A DNA stretch of 22,052 nucleotides from a virus. Under the pieces are notes generated by a model. It had not been told where the DNA came from. It saw only the letters and a program-made list of their open reading frames with translations, and searched no databases. Below, one piece after another: positions 1 through 8,489 of this stretch; the stretch's first letter is position 1, and every line of letters starts with the position of its first letter. A program made the translations under genes and the position numbers. The stretch is from the IMG/VR virus record IMGVR_UViG_3300044680_000100, positions 1 to 22,052 of that record; one strand, 5' to 3'.

Positions 1-592
1 TCGGGATCAGCGTGATCTTCGCCTGCTGCGTGGTACCCGAGTTGGCGTTGACCGATTGGAAGACGGTGAACACCGGGCTGTAGAACACGTTGCTCGACAC
101 GTACTCGATCTGGACGTTCTTCTGGGGCAGGAAATATTGTTCGAGGTTGACCAGCGCGGAAACGAACGGGCTGGCGGTCAGGCCGACCGTGATGTCCCAT
201 GCGCCGGGATGCAAACCGCTCTGTCCGGCACCCGGAGTCGCCGCACCGCTGACCACATTCCAGTAGTTGCTGTTGATGTTCTGGCGCTGGCGGCGGTAAA
301 TGTATGGGAGAATCACAGACTCGCTGGCCCCGATCTGGGCTTTCATCAACGAGCCTTTGATGTCGGTCATCCGGGACATCAGCAGGTCTTCCAGAGTATT
401 TTCAATGTACCCGGCCACACGCGCTTCTTTGGCACGGGCGATCACCTGGTCCATCTTATACTCGGTGTACCCCTGCGCGGCAAACACGGCGGGGGTCATG
501 CCCAGGATGCTGGCACGGGTCAGCGAGCAGCCGGTCGAGGGATCGACGTTGATGATCCGTGGATTACAATTTGTTGGAAATGTGTCGGCCAT
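1..592 (-). CDS. Probable major capsid protein, N-terminal 197 residues (runs off window)
   Basis: An open minus-strand frame runs from ATG at 592 to the left edge with no stop, so only the N-terminal 197 residues are visible. The protein starts MADTFPTNCNPRIIN and is moderately hydrophobic. It has a helical stretch around residues 35-90 (ending near SRMTDIKGSLMKAQIG), then beta-rich sequence such as SPFVSALVNLEQYFLP. I do not recognise a specific family motif. The call rests on position: it is the gene after terminase, portal and a scaffold-like protein, which is where tailed phages encode the major capsid protein. No Shine-Dalgarno is visible; the start is preceded by the A/T-rich cgatttt. 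A large inverted repeat lies 17 nt upstream (609-652). Another virion protein, such as a decoration protein, is possible. Confidence 0.6.
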   Translation of the reverse strand, partial: MADTFPTNCNPRIINVDPSTGCSLTRASILGMTPAVFAAQGYTEYKMDQVIARAKEARVAGYIENTLEDLLMSRMTDIKGSLMKAQIGASESVILPYIYRRQRQNINSNYWNVVSGAATPGAGQSGLHPGAWDITVGLTASPFVSALVNLEQYFLPQKNVQIEYVSSNVFYSPVFTVFQSVNANSGTTQQAKITLIP

Positions 593-608
593 AAAATCGT
601 TTCGTTTT

Positions 609-652
609 GTTCAACTATCGTCACATCAACTTTAATGTGACTTTTGTTGAAC
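609..652 (-). promoter_or_regulatory. Two-tier inverted repeat upstream of the capsid gene
   Basis: Perfect arms GTTCAAC (609-615) and GTTGAAC (646-652) enclose perfect arms GTCACAT (620-626) and ATGTGAC (635-641). A 4-nt internal loop separates the tiers and an 8-nt centre separates the inner arms. As minus-strand RNA it would form a 14-bp hairpin just before the capsid start codon. No T-run follows on either strand, so a simple intrinsic terminator is unlikely. The inner arms and the 8-nt spacing recur at 5966-5985. The rest of the 136-nt gap (593-728) shows only a weak TTTCC/GGAAA hairpin near 697-713. Confidence 0.6.
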
Positions 653-728
653 CAAAGCGATTTACGACTTTAGGCTGAAAATAGTTCCGGGGATTTCCAG
701 GAGATGGAAAGTTGCTGGTATCGGAAAA

Positions 729-2333
729 TCAAGTCTGCCCCAATCTCTGAGCAGATCCGGGTAACAGCGACTCCATAAGCCTCGCCGATTCGGTCATCGG
801 TTTGACCGTTGGCGCAGGACTCGGAGGCGGGCTTGACCTGACCTTTGGCGATGCTGGCGGCACATTCGCCGGCGGTGTGGAAACCACTGGTGGTTGAGGG
901 GATGCCGGTGCTGCTGGATTTGGAGTTGCAACAACTTTCCCGCGCTTGGCCCGCGTGAACCCCGACTGTTCCAGCGATTTCAGTTCATTGTTGTACTGAA
1001 TATTCGCGTTGATGGCCAATAAATCGCGCACATCCTGATCGCTGAACGTGTAATAGGCGTTCGCATTGGCCGGATTCTGCGCGAGCGCCTGATTGTATTG
1101 CGCCAGGGGGAGGAACTGGCGGCCGTTCACCGTCGTCTCGCTCGCCGGTTTGCTCGCGTGAATCTGGCCCTGATGCTGCACGAAGTTGATCACGAAGTTC
1201 TGCACCGGGTCGGCTGGATTGCGCGCGACCAGTCCGTTGGCCAAGTTCAGGTAGGTGCGCCATGCATTGGACGCGCCTTGGAAGATCGGGGCCTCCACGC
1301 GGAACTCCTTGAGCGCCGCCTCGTAGCCCACATCGTTGATCCGCTGGGCGACCTCCTGGGGAATCGCCTCCATCGTGTTGGCGTCCGGCAGGCTGTCGGC
1401 AGAGGTCATCACCGCAGCCAGGTCGTGCATCTGCCGGTCGATATGCGGCTGCAACTCCTGGTTGCGAATCCGCTGGTTGGCCTCGTTTAACCGCGGCTGT
1501 AGTTCGGCGCGCACCTGTTCGACCCGCTGGTTGATCTCGTCGCCGGCGAAGTACAGGGCTTCGGCCTTGCGCTTCTGTATCGCCGATTTCCACTTTGGCT
1601 TGTTCGAGTTTATGAACGTGTCCAGTTCCTCCTGCGAGGCATTGGGATTCTTCGACGCGAAGTCCTCGACCTTTTTGAAATACTGCAATGTCTCCTGGCG
1701 CTTGCCCTTGAGTTCGGGGAACTTGGTTTCCGCGATGGCCGCGATCTCCAATTCGGCGCGCTGGTCGTCGTCAAGCGTGGCCAGCAATGCGGCCTCCGGA
1801 TCCGGGGCTGGAGGCGGCGGTGTCACAACCGGCGCGGGCGCTGGTGCTGGTGGAGGCGGTACAGCCAACGGAGCAGGCGGCGTGACCTTGCGCTGGAGCC
1901 GTGGCGCGGGGGCTGCGGCAGGCGCGGGAGCCGGGGCCGGTGGTGCTGGAGCCGCAGGAGCAGGCGCGGGAACCGCATTTGGGTCAGCCGGTGGCGGAGC
2001 AGCCTTCGCCGCCTTGTCCACCTCGGCCACGATCTCGCCCAATGTCTTTGGCACCTTGGGGATGTTCAGGACCAGCGGCTCTGGAGCGGGCTTGGGCGCA
2101 TCGACAATATGACCATCCGGGCCGAGCACCTTGTCCACGCTCTTGAGCAGATCGGACATGAACTTCTGGTTGCTGTCCGCAGCCGGTGGAGTCGGCGCAG
2201 GAGGCGCGTTCGGTGGAGGAGGTTCGACCGGGGGAGGCGGCGCATTCGGGATCGGTGGCGTGGCGGCCGCTGCGGAGACGACCGGAGTGGTTGATTGGAG
2301 TTGGGCTTCGGTGGGTGTGGGTGGGGGTGTCAT
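729..2333 (-). CDS. Proline-rich scaffold-like head protein (534 aa)
   Basis: The protein has a low-complexity Pro/Ala N-terminal part (about residues 1-185, with repeated PAPAPA and PPPP runs). A charged, helical middle follows (about 185-345), rich in Q, E, K and R with coiled-coil character, e.g. FINSNKPKWKSAIQKRKAEA. The C-terminus is again Pro/Ser-rich and ends LPGSAQRLGQT. It has no membrane segment or catalytic motif that I can see. Scaffolding proteins are typically helical, low in hydrophobic residues and encoded just before the capsid gene, which fits here; that is the basis of the call. The ATG at 2333 overlaps the TGA of the upstream gene (ATGA), so translation is probably coupled. 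A tape-measure or other structural role cannot be excluded. Confidence 0.5.
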   Translation of the reverse strand: MTPPPTPTEAQLQSTTPVVSAAAATPPIPNAPPPPVEPPPPNAPPAPTPPAADSNQKFMSDLLKSVDKVLGPDGHIVDAPKPAPEPLVLNIPKVPKTLGEIVAEVDKAAKAAPPPADPNAVPAPAPAAPAPPAPAPAPAAAPAPRLQRKVTPPAPLAVPPPPAPAPAPVVTPPPPAPDPEAALLATLDDDQRAELEIAAIAETKFPELKGKRQETLQYFKKVEDFASKNPNASQEELDTFINSNKPKWKSAIQKRKAEALYFAGDEINQRVEQVRAELQPRLNEANQRIRNQELQPHIDRQMHDLAAVMTSADSLPDANTMEAIPQEVAQRINDVGYEAALKEFRVEAPIFQGASNAWRTYLNLANGLVARNPADPVQNFVINFVQHQGQIHASKPASETTVNGRQFLPLAQYNQALAQNPANANAYYTFSDQDVRDLLAINANIQYNNELKSLEQSGFTRAKRGKVVATPNPAAPASPQPPVVSTPPANVPPASPKVRSSPPPSPAPTVKPMTESARLMESLLPGSAQRLGQT

Positions 2334-2596
2334 GGTGTTACGAGTTCGTAGGTTGCTTCAAAAATATCGGGTTTGCAGGGGTAGTACTCGCCTTTGATTC
2401 CGCGAATAATCCAGTCGCCGTCAGACGCTTTCATTTCGCCTTCGAGAGTTGGAATGGTGATCTCCCCGTCATGGAACAGCCATCCTTCGACATTGGCGCC
2501 CTGTTGGGCGAGCCAGTTCATCATGCGGTTGTTTCCGAATTCGGATTGAAATTTGATAGCCTCAATCAGGACGGGCTTCTTGCGATATTTGGCCAT
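2330..2596 (-). CDS. Small PGDYG-like phage protein (88 aa)
   Basis: The start chosen is ATG at 2596, giving MAKYRKKPVLIEAIKF. A longer frame reaches 2710 but its upstream part lies over another real small gene (2601-2780) and reads as shadow sequence. The C-terminal core KASDGDWIIRGIKGEYYPC (about residues 57-74), followed by KPDIFEATYE, matches from memory a widespread small phage family (PGDYG-type, function unknown). The next gene starts by ATGA overlap at 2333. A weak GGATAA sits 7 nt before the ATG and overlaps the upstream stop codon. The match is strong by eye; no function is claimed. Confidence 0.75.
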   Translation of the reverse strand: MAKYRKKPVLIEAIKFQSEFGNNRMMNWLAQQGANVEGWLFHDGEITIPTLEGEMKASDGDWIIRGIKGEYYPCKPDIFEATYELVTP

Positions 2597-2600
2597 AAAA

Positions 2601-2780
2601 TTATCCGGGTGAAGTTTGGAGCGAAACGTCATCGGCGACGGCTTTGCCAGCAGCTTCCCATGCGGCTTGAAGTTCGGGGGCTTGGGCTTGGAACGATGGC
2701 AGAGGTTCACCGCGAACAGATTTCCATTCGCGCGATTTGCAATACGCCTCGTAGGCGATTTCTCCGTGTGTCTTTTTCAT
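2601..2780 (-). CDS. Small conserved-looking phage protein (59 aa)
   Basis: The frame runs from ATG at 2780 to TAA at 2601-2603. The protein begins MKKTHGEIAYEAYCKSREWK, continues VRGEPLPSFQAQAPELQAAW and ends DDVSLQTSPG. The pattern AYEAYC, then G-x-PLPS, then a short helix around AAWEAAGKAV resembles from memory small phage proteins of unknown function. It fills the gap between the portal-like gene (stop at 2813) and the PGDYG-like gene, which starts 4 nt after its stop. The tight packing and protein-like composition support it. No function can be assigned. Confidence 0.65.
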   Translation of the reverse strand: MKKTHGEIAYEAYCKSREWKSVRGEPLPSFQAQAPELQAAWEAAGKAVADDVSLQTSPG

Positions 2781-2812
2781 GGTATGGGTTTGTTGTGGTT
2801 TACTGCGCTAAA

Positions 2813-5353
2813 TTATGGTGTTCCTTTTTTAGCCTTGTCGGACATGATGCGGTCTGCGTCGGTCGCCGGGTTCAGGCCAAGAGCTTTCTCAATTTGCGCC
2901 TGAATGCTGAACGGTGCCGCGTCGTATGGGATTTTGTCAACCGGACGCGCGTTTTTGGTCATCAAAGTCTGCACATGCCCGGCTAGTTCCGGGAGCAGCT
3001 TCAAATGATCAGCCACGTTCTTGTTGATGCCCTGCTGCTGCTGGGTCGCCTGCACATCCTGCTGAACTGACTGCGCGAGTTGCTGCAATCCTTTTTGCAG
3101 GCCATCCAACTGCTGCGCCATCTGCTTTTGCGGGTCCTGGCCGATGTCATTCGATTCGCCGGGTTTGAGTTCGAGGTTGAGGTCGATGCCAGCCCCGGAC
3201 ATGCGGACGATCTCGTTGGCGATCATGTAGAGTTTCTCCTTGCCCATCGCCTGCAAGATCACCGGGTTCTGGGTGAGCACGCCTACCAGTTGGACGAGCG
3301 TGTTCGCCGCCTGGGATTTGACCGCCCGTTCCTCGCCATCGCGGGAACTGAAATAGTAGTCGAAGATGAGATCGCGCGCGGTGCCTATGACGGTCATCCG
3401 GTCAAGGTCGCCGGGGGAAGACGTGCCCTCCTCGCTCTGATCGACAATCTCGAATCCGGCCTTCTTGATCGTCTCCTTGGTGTAGCGATCCTCCACCGGG
3501 CACTTGATCTTGCCCTGCGAGCAGGCGACCAGCGAGTCGTAGATGATCCGCTTCTTCGCATTCCGAAATTCGTTGATCGCCTGAGTCAAGTATGAGTAAA
3601 CCGAACTCGTGGTGCTGGCGATCTCGGTGACCTCAGTGGCAGAGATTTCGCGTGGCGCCGGTTGGCCGGTTTCCGCCGGCGACATGGCCATCAGCTTCTC
3701 GGCCATTGCGATGAGCTTGGCGATTGACTCGAAGATGGCTGTGAGCGACTGGCCAACTTTGGTATCCGAGACGACCATCACTTGGTCGGGCTTGATCCCC
3801 AATTCCTCTTTGAGCTTGGCCAATGAGAATTGATAAACGATGGGAGCGGATGACCAGTCGTGGCCCTTTAACCGCTGCTCTATCTGCTTCACCTGAGCCT
3901 CGTTCAGCGCATCCGTGTTGATCCCGATTGTCTTGAACGCCTCGTTCTTGCATATGATCAGCATCTGGTTAAACAGGTTCGTGAGTTGATCCTGATAGGC
4001 CATCAGTTCATGCGCCATCGACACGTTAACCATCCGGTCATCGTTGCAGTTCAGACTCAACACCGCGCACGGGCTGGAGGGCAGGATCTCGGCGAACACG
4101 ATGGTAGCGTCCGAGGCAACGATGAACCGGAACCAGACGGGGAACGGGTAGTCTCCGATCCCAAAATCCTTGGGCACCAGCTTCTCGAAATACTGGGTGA
4201 TCAACAACGACACATCGCCCTGATTGACGTTGTAAACTCCGATGTTCGCCGCCCGGTCATTCTCGCCCGCAGGGTCGGTGGTCGTTCCTTGCGGAAAGCT
4301 GGGTGGCGTGATATTGCCTACGAACTGGTCGAAATATGCCTTGTAGTTAAGGAAGATGCCGCCCATGCCCCAGAAGCGCGTGGACCAACCGATGGCATCC
4401 ACGTTGAAGAACGCCGGGTTGTACATCACGTCCTTGAACCGCACGATGTCCCAGTAGCCGATGAACTCACAACCGCTGTCGGTGTTAAGCGACGAAAGCG
4501 GATAGGCGTTGTCCCAGAACACGCGCGATGGATGTGGCTTGAACCACGGCAGACCCTCCTTCACCACCTCGGAGTCGAGATCGGAATTATCGGTCGGGGG
4601 CAGGTTGGAATCCAGTTCCTTGTCAATGGCCTTCTTCACCCACTGACGCTCCACATCCCACGCGCATTTCACGAAGTCCACCGACCGCGAGTAGAGGAAG
4701 GCGTCTCTCATGCACTGGACATCATGGTTGCGATAGCCGAACTGATCGGCCATCATGTCCACCCGTTGCGACAGCACATCGGCCCTGCACTTGCCGACCA
4801 GCCCGGTGGTTCGCGCCTCGTACGAATAGTACGGGTAGAGGTTGCCAAAAATGTTCGCCTGGGCGGAGAGCCGGCGGGTGACGAACGAGCGCACGATGTT
4901 GATATTGCACTCGAAGAATTTCGGGATGTCGATGTTCACCGGCTCGCCGCGGTCATTCTCGCGCACATGGTTCGTGTACGCCGCGCCACCGATTTTCTTG
5001 AGCGCGGTGGCCGCCGTCTGGATGTTGATATTCCCCTGCGCGTAGAGCAGCAGCGGGATGGTCGCGCGGGTGATCGCCGAGGTGTCCCATGCGAGATCGG
5101 CGGCGGCAAAGAACTGGTAATTGGTGAGCGAGCGAACGACGCCCTCGTCAATGCGCGCGCGAAACCGGCCCTCAAGCTGCTCACGATACGCGATGTCCTG
5201 CGTGTTCTTATTGGACATCAGCACACGCTGGCGAACCTCGTCCTCTGGCACGGTGGCTATGGCCTCGGCCTGCGAACGAGCCTTGGAGGTTAAGACTTCA
5301 CGGAGTCTCTTATTACTCGTACCAAAGCGTTCCAATATTTCCATCGAAATCAT
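2813..5353 (-). CDS. Portal-like protein (846 aa)
   Basis: The long protein lies between terminase and scaffold/capsid genes, the standard place for the portal, which forms the dodecameric ring at the capsid vertex through which DNA enters and leaves. Sequence features fit a large portal of the kind seen in podoviruses: an alpha-rich N-terminus (FGTSNKRLREVLTSKARSQA), a central alpha/beta part with PWFKPHPSRVFWDNAYPLSS (about residues 271-290), and a helical, Gln-rich C-terminal tail (about 755-800, e.g. LQQLAQSVQQDVQATQQQQG). At 846 residues it is longer than most siphovirus portals. ATG at 5353 overlaps the TGA of the upstream gene. No decisive motif exists for this family, so the call is by position, size and composition. 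Confidence 0.68.
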   Translation of the reverse strand: MISMEILERFGTSNKRLREVLTSKARSQAEAIATVPEDEVRQRVLMSNKNTQDIAYREQLEGRFRARIDEGVVRSLTNYQFFAAADLAWDTSAITRATIPLLLYAQGNINIQTAATALKKIGGAAYTNHVRENDRGEPVNIDIPKFFECNINIVRSFVTRRLSAQANIFGNLYPYYSYEARTTGLVGKCRADVLSQRVDMMADQFGYRNHDVQCMRDAFLYSRSVDFVKCAWDVERQWVKKAIDKELDSNLPPTDNSDLDSEVVKEGLPWFKPHPSRVFWDNAYPLSSLNTDSGCEFIGYWDIVRFKDVMYNPAFFNVDAIGWSTRFWGMGGIFLNYKAYFDQFVGNITPPSFPQGTTTDPAGENDRAANIGVYNVNQGDVSLLITQYFEKLVPKDFGIGDYPFPVWFRFIVASDATIVFAEILPSSPCAVLSLNCNDDRMVNVSMAHELMAYQDQLTNLFNQMLIICKNEAFKTIGINTDALNEAQVKQIEQRLKGHDWSSAPIVYQFSLAKLKEELGIKPDQVMVVSDTKVGQSLTAIFESIAKLIAMAEKLMAMSPAETGQPAPREISATEVTEIASTTSSVYSYLTQAINEFRNAKKRIIYDSLVACSQGKIKCPVEDRYTKETIKKAGFEIVDQSEEGTSSPGDLDRMTVIGTARDLIFDYYFSSRDGEERAVKSQAANTLVQLVGVLTQNPVILQAMGKEKLYMIANEIVRMSGAGIDLNLELKPGESNDIGQDPQKQMAQQLDGLQKGLQQLAQSVQQDVQATQQQQGINKNVADHLKLLPELAGHVQTLMTKNARPVDKIPYDAAPFSIQAQIEKALGLNPATDADRIMSDKAKKGTP

Positions 5354-5652
5354 ATCGTCATCAAATCCAGAGGTATCGCCGGCTCAACCTGCTTGCCGAC
5401 CTTGCGGTGCAAATGCCACTCCCGCAGGTAGTGAAAGTGCAACGCGATTGGCGTGGGAATGCGGCCATGCCTCATCGCCTGATTCACGTCCCGGCCCTTC
5501 GCTCCGACCAGGGCGAATAGTTCGATCACCTCGACGCCAAGCAATTTGGCCAACTCCTCGACCTTGCCCCACGGCCAGCCCTGGTCCAGGCCCATGATCC
5601 GGTAGTGCTCGCTGATGAGCACCATCGAAGGCGTTTGTCGAAAGCGGGCCAT
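5350..5652 (-). CDS. Small basic phage protein, HTH-like helices (100 aa)
   Basis: The protein begins MARFRQTPSMVLISEHYRIM. Residues about 29-52 (GKVEELAKLLGVEVIELFAL) read like the first two helices of a helix-turn-helix, and RHGRIPTPIALHFHYLREWH follows. It is encoded between the 102-aa protein and the portal-like gene, with a 4-nt ATGA overlap to the portal gene, so it belongs to the head operon. The HTH impression is weak and could be coincidental. A head-assembly accessory role is equally possible. I do not recognise the family. Confidence 0.6.
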   Translation of the reverse strand: MARFRQTPSMVLISEHYRIMGLDQGWPWGKVEELAKLLGVEVIELFALVGAKGRDVNQAMRHGRIPTPIALHFHYLREWHLHRKVGKQVEPAIPLDLMTI

Positions 5653-5961
5653 TCACTTTTGACCTTTGCGGCGAAGGGTGGTTAAGACGCTTACAGGTTC
5701 TTGCGCCAATGATCCTGGCGGGGTTGGGGATGGAGCAATCGTTACATTCCCTGGTTCCGGCTTGTCCTCTAGCTCGAAACCGTCGGGGACCACAGTGCCG
5801 GGGACGAAGTTGAAGCTGAGTCCCTTGAGAGGGTCTATGGACAGCACTTGAGCCTCGGCCTCGAACTTGAAAGTGTCGCCGGGATGCTTATCCGCGAGTG
5901 CTTCTCCGAGCGATGGATTTTTAAGGAAGTCCATCCAACCGTCTTGGTTCTGAGCATTCAT
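5653..5961 (-). CDS. Hypothetical head-operon protein (102 aa)
   Basis: The chosen start is ATG at 5961 (MNAQNQDGWMDFLKNPSLGE). A start at 5997 would run through the inverted repeat at 5966-5985 and nearly into the terminase stop, so it is less likely. The protein is acidic in the middle (KPEPGNVTIAPSPTPPGS) with a basic end (LRRKGQK). It has no recognisable domain. Its stop lies directly before the start of the next gene (5652), so the genes abut. The leader before the ATG is A/T-rich (gaatta), without Shine-Dalgarno. Function unknown. Confidence 0.6.
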   Translation of the reverse strand: MNAQNQDGWMDFLKNPSLGEALADKHPGDTFKFEAEAQVLSIDPLKGLSFNFVPGTVVPDGFELEDKPEPGNVTIAPSPTPPGSLAQEPVSVLTTLRRKGQK

Positions 5962-5965
5962 TAAT

Positions 5966-5985
5966 TCACATCTACATTTATGTGA
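5966..5985 (-). promoter_or_regulatory. Inverted repeat TCACAT-N8-ATGTGA before the 102-aa gene
   Basis: Arms TCACAT (5966-5971) and ATGTGA (5980-5985) are perfect inverted copies with an 8-nt centre. They lie in the 42-nt gap between the large terminase stop and the next start codon, only 4 nt from that ATG. The arms and spacing equal the inner tier of the repeat at 609-652. In RNA this would be a 6-bp hairpin next to the start codon; in DNA, a protein-binding dyad. Confidence 0.5.
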
Positions 5986-6003
5986 CAAGTTTGGCAAGCA
6001 GAA

Positions 6004-7596
6004 TCACGCACCCTCCCCGGCGAAGAAAACTGCAAGATCATTTAATCTTTCAGCGATGTTGTCCCTGCTCGGAAATCTTCCCGGCAGCAGCGTGAAGAAA
6101 TAGAGCGGGTAGCTCATTGAGTCGAACGAGTGCAGATGCACGGACTTCACCGGCTGCAATCCGATATTCAAATCATTCTCACCCGGCTTTGCCTTCTTCG
6201 AGATCATGCTCCTGAACATCTGCAAGGTCTTCCCGCAGGTCGCGCTGATCCTGATCGAATCGTCGAGGAACATATCGATCACCATGCTGATGCGCTCCAC
6301 CACACTCCCGCGCCCGCGAGGACACGAACGCAATTTGATTCTCCCTTTGCCGAGGCGTTCGATGATCGTCGCATCGTATGAGCCTTCGCTGTTCACCTGA
6401 TTGAAAGCATCATCGGGCGCGATGAACGTGTACTTGAACTCTGTGCCGCAAAGTTCATTCCAGAAATCGAGGCGATTAAGCAGCCGGGGGATCGCCGCAT
6501 GGTACGGGGTGTAACTTCCTACGAAATTTATTTCGTCAAACACACACCAGTAGTGTCGCTGTTCCTTGGCGATAAAAAACCTTTGGAGAAAATGAATCGA
6601 CAGGTTGACGCCGCCTGTGTCCATTCCGACGATCACCGGCTGCGATTTCAAAGGCTTCCACCCGATGCCTTTCGCCTCATCTCCCACGATGTGAATTTCG
6701 GGCATAAAGTACGGGCGAAAAATAGCGTCACCGGAGGGCCGGTCAATCCACAGACCTTCGATCATCCGCTTGCGCTCTATCGGGTCGCGGTATGATTTCT
6801 GCAAATGCTCGATGTGCCCCTGCGGTAGCCGGTGCAGGTTCTCATGCACCGGAACGTGGATGACGTTGAACGCCGGGTCGCGCTGGCCGGTCTTCTCGTC
6901 GGTGCAATCCGTGTAGAAGGTTTTGTAAACCCAGGATGACGGCCCCGTAGGATTGGCGGACGCGTACCATTGCTGGAGGTCAATACCACGCCGGCGGTTC
7001 AACTGCGCGGCGGTGTGGACGAAATAGGCGTCCGAATCGCAGTTGGTCAATTCCTCAATGTAGATGAAAGAGGGTGCCGGGCCTTTGATGCGCGGCTCGA
7101 CTGCGGAAGAAAATGGAATACTGATGATTAACACCATCGACCATCCTCCGTGCCGGTTGCCAATCCACAGGATGCGGTCCTTGGTGTCCGGATCTTGCCT
7201 TGATGCGGTGAAGTCCAGGCCGATGCCTTCATCCATATACTCGTCGGCGTGGGGATGCGGCTGGCCGTTCAGGAATGGCGGATATTTATTTCCATCGCGC
7301 CATGCCGGCAAGATCAGCGATTCAAGGTCATGGAGAATCCCGTACTTGCCGGTACGGATGGTCACGCCGATTACAAAAGCGAGTGCATCCTTGTTCTCGT
7401 AGCAGTGACGAACCAGCGAGTGGCCGCACGCCACAGTTTTACCACTCGCGCGCTCGCCATAAGCCAGTGTGAATTTCGCCGTTGAATCGAAGACCAGTTG
7501 CTGTGAAGGATTTAACTCCGGCCGCCAACCTTCGGCCTTGTTCGCCGGCTTGGGAGCGTGCTCCGGCGTCGAGTCCCATTCGGGCTGTTTAGCCAT
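6004..7596 (-). CDS. Terminase large subunit
   Basis: This is the ATP-driven packaging motor and nuclease (530 aa, typical size). The Walker A-like motif GERASGKT spans residues 47-54, and a Walker B-like FIYIEE lies at 177-182. After it, ASANPTGPSS (about 212-221) is the usual coupling segment. The C-terminal nuclease half has an RNase H-like set of acidic residues: VGMDTGG (D326), CVFDEINF (D354/E355) and IAPDDAF (395-396). It overlaps the 75-aa gene upstream by 8 nt and lies downstream of a small-terminase candidate, the usual order. MAKQPEWDST is the only sensible start. This is the most secure structural call in the window. Confidence 0.93.
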   Translation of the reverse strand: MAKQPEWDSTPEHAPKPANKAEGWRPELNPSQQLVFDSTAKFTLAYGERASGKTVACGHSLVRHCYENKDALAFVIGVTIRTGKYGILHDLESLILPAWRDGNKYPPFLNGQPHPHADEYMDEGIGLDFTASRQDPDTKDRILWIGNRHGGWSMVLIISIPFSSAVEPRIKGPAPSFIYIEELTNCDSDAYFVHTAAQLNRRRGIDLQQWYASANPTGPSSWVYKTFYTDCTDEKTGQRDPAFNVIHVPVHENLHRLPQGHIEHLQKSYRDPIERKRMIEGLWIDRPSGDAIFRPYFMPEIHIVGDEAKGIGWKPLKSQPVIVGMDTGGVNLSIHFLQRFFIAKEQRHYWCVFDEINFVGSYTPYHAAIPRLLNRLDFWNELCGTEFKYTFIAPDDAFNQVNSEGSYDATIIERLGKGRIKLRSCPRGRGSVVERISMVIDMFLDDSIRISATCGKTLQMFRSMISKKAKPGENDLNIGLQPVKSVHLHSFDSMSYPLYFFTLLPGRFPSRDNIAERLNDLAVFFAGEGA

Positions 7597-7816
7597 TGGG
7601 AGTCCCCGCTTGCACCGTAGTTGCCACTAACGCAGTTTGAAGCAGCGAGGCAAGCGCACAACGAGTGCGGATGCTCCCGGCGTCGTTCGTGTAGATGACA
7701 GGTTGGCCGGTCGTCGCGTGAAAACCCACGACACAAAACCCGTCAAAGTGTTCGGTGAGCCGCGCGCCCATCGCCTGGCCGAACTTCGCATATTCGTCTG
7801 GGGTCATAGTATTCAT
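7589..7816 (-). CDS. Small hypothetical protein between terminase subunits (75 aa)
   Basis: The protein begins MNTMTPDEYAKFGQAMG and has a short beta-rich centre (FCVVGFHATTGQPVIYTND), then a helix (ALASLLQTALVA). The start at 7816 overlaps the TGA of the small terminase gene by ATGA, and its end overlaps the large terminase start by 8 nt. That makes it a coupled member of the packaging operon. No motif gives a function. A second ATG three codons in would also serve as a start. Confidence 0.65.
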   Translation of the reverse strand: MNTMTPDEYAKFGQAMGARLTEHFDGFCVVGFHATTGQPVIYTNDAGSIRTRCALASLLQTALVATTVQAGTPNG

Positions 7817-8481
7817 GCCGGTGGATTTACCTGAACGTTTTGCGCCACGATGTTTGTCTGACTTTGTTTGGGGCCGAACGCGGTCTTGCCCTTGTGAGAA
7901 CCCTTACCCGCATCTTGGATGGCTTTGACTTTTGCATTCGCCACCCTCCCCCGGTTAATCATCTCCGCAGTATCCCTGAGCGCCTTGTGCAATCCCAGTT
8001 GGTGCTCGTATAATGCCTTCATCTCCTCCGGTGTGCTGCCCCGCTCATGCTCCTTGCGCACCTGGGCGTCCACCTCGTCGGCGATCTTCTTCAACTTGAT
8101 CGCCCGCTCAAAAACACTCCCGCCGATCACCGATTCACACAGTTGAGAATGCTGGCCGTACGCCTTGGCCAGGGCCATCATTTCGGTCGCCTCGGCGTCG
8201 GTGCCCATGATCGGCTGGACGATGCGGGCGAACTGTCGTTCATGGTCGGCCGCGATCTCAGCCTCGTTGACCTTGAGCTTCACGACTTCGCCATCCGCCT
8301 GCTTGAGCAGCACGATCTTGCGGTTACGATTTCCCCACAGCGACATGACCTCGGGAAGTTTGTGCATCCGCAGACTCAGCGCGTTGACCGTGATGCCCAG
8401 CAGTTCGGCGGCGATCTTGCGCTTGCCCTTGGCTTGGGTGAGCGCATCGTTGATCTTCTTGATTTCGTCGGCGTCGGCCAT
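7813..8481 (-). CDS. Putative terminase small subunit
   Basis: Residues 18-41 (KGKRKIAAELLGITVNAL and on) form a clear helix-turn-helix of FIS/HTH type. A long, charged helical part rich in E, K, R and A follows (about 60-190), then a flexible tail ending QTNIVAQNVQVNPPA. DNA-binding N-terminus plus helical oligomerisation region, directly upstream of the large terminase, fits a small terminase that recognises the packaging site. ATG at 8481 (MADADEIKKI) is preferred over ATG at 8502, because a good promoter (TTGACA, then TAGTGG) overlaps 8490-8518 and would leave 8502 upstream of transcription. It is the first gene of the leftward operon. Confidence 0.68.
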   Translation of the reverse strand: MADADEIKKINDALTQAKGKRKIAAELLGITVNALSLRMHKLPEVMSLWGNRNRKIVLLKQADGEVVKLKVNEAEIAADHERQFARIVQPIMGTDAEATEMMALAKAYGQHSQLCESVIGGSVFERAIKLKKIADEVDAQVRKEHERGSTPEEMKALYEHQLGLHKALRDTAEMINRGRVANAKVKAIQDAGKGSHKGKTAFGPKQSQTNIVAQNVQVNPPA

Positions 8482-8489
8482 TTGCAGAA

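Noticed and set aside
56-640. Plus-strand frame of 194 codons
   Set aside because: It is antisense to the probable capsid gene, which is open to the window edge and more protein-like.
620-641. CRP-type operator
   Set aside because: The arms are TCACA...TGTGA, the reverse of the CRP order TGTGA...TCACA, and the centre is too long.
3986-5293. 435-codon plus-strand frame
   Set aside because: It is antisense to the portal-like gene. Long antisense frames are expected with G/C-rich third bases, and its composition is His/Val/Arg-rich.
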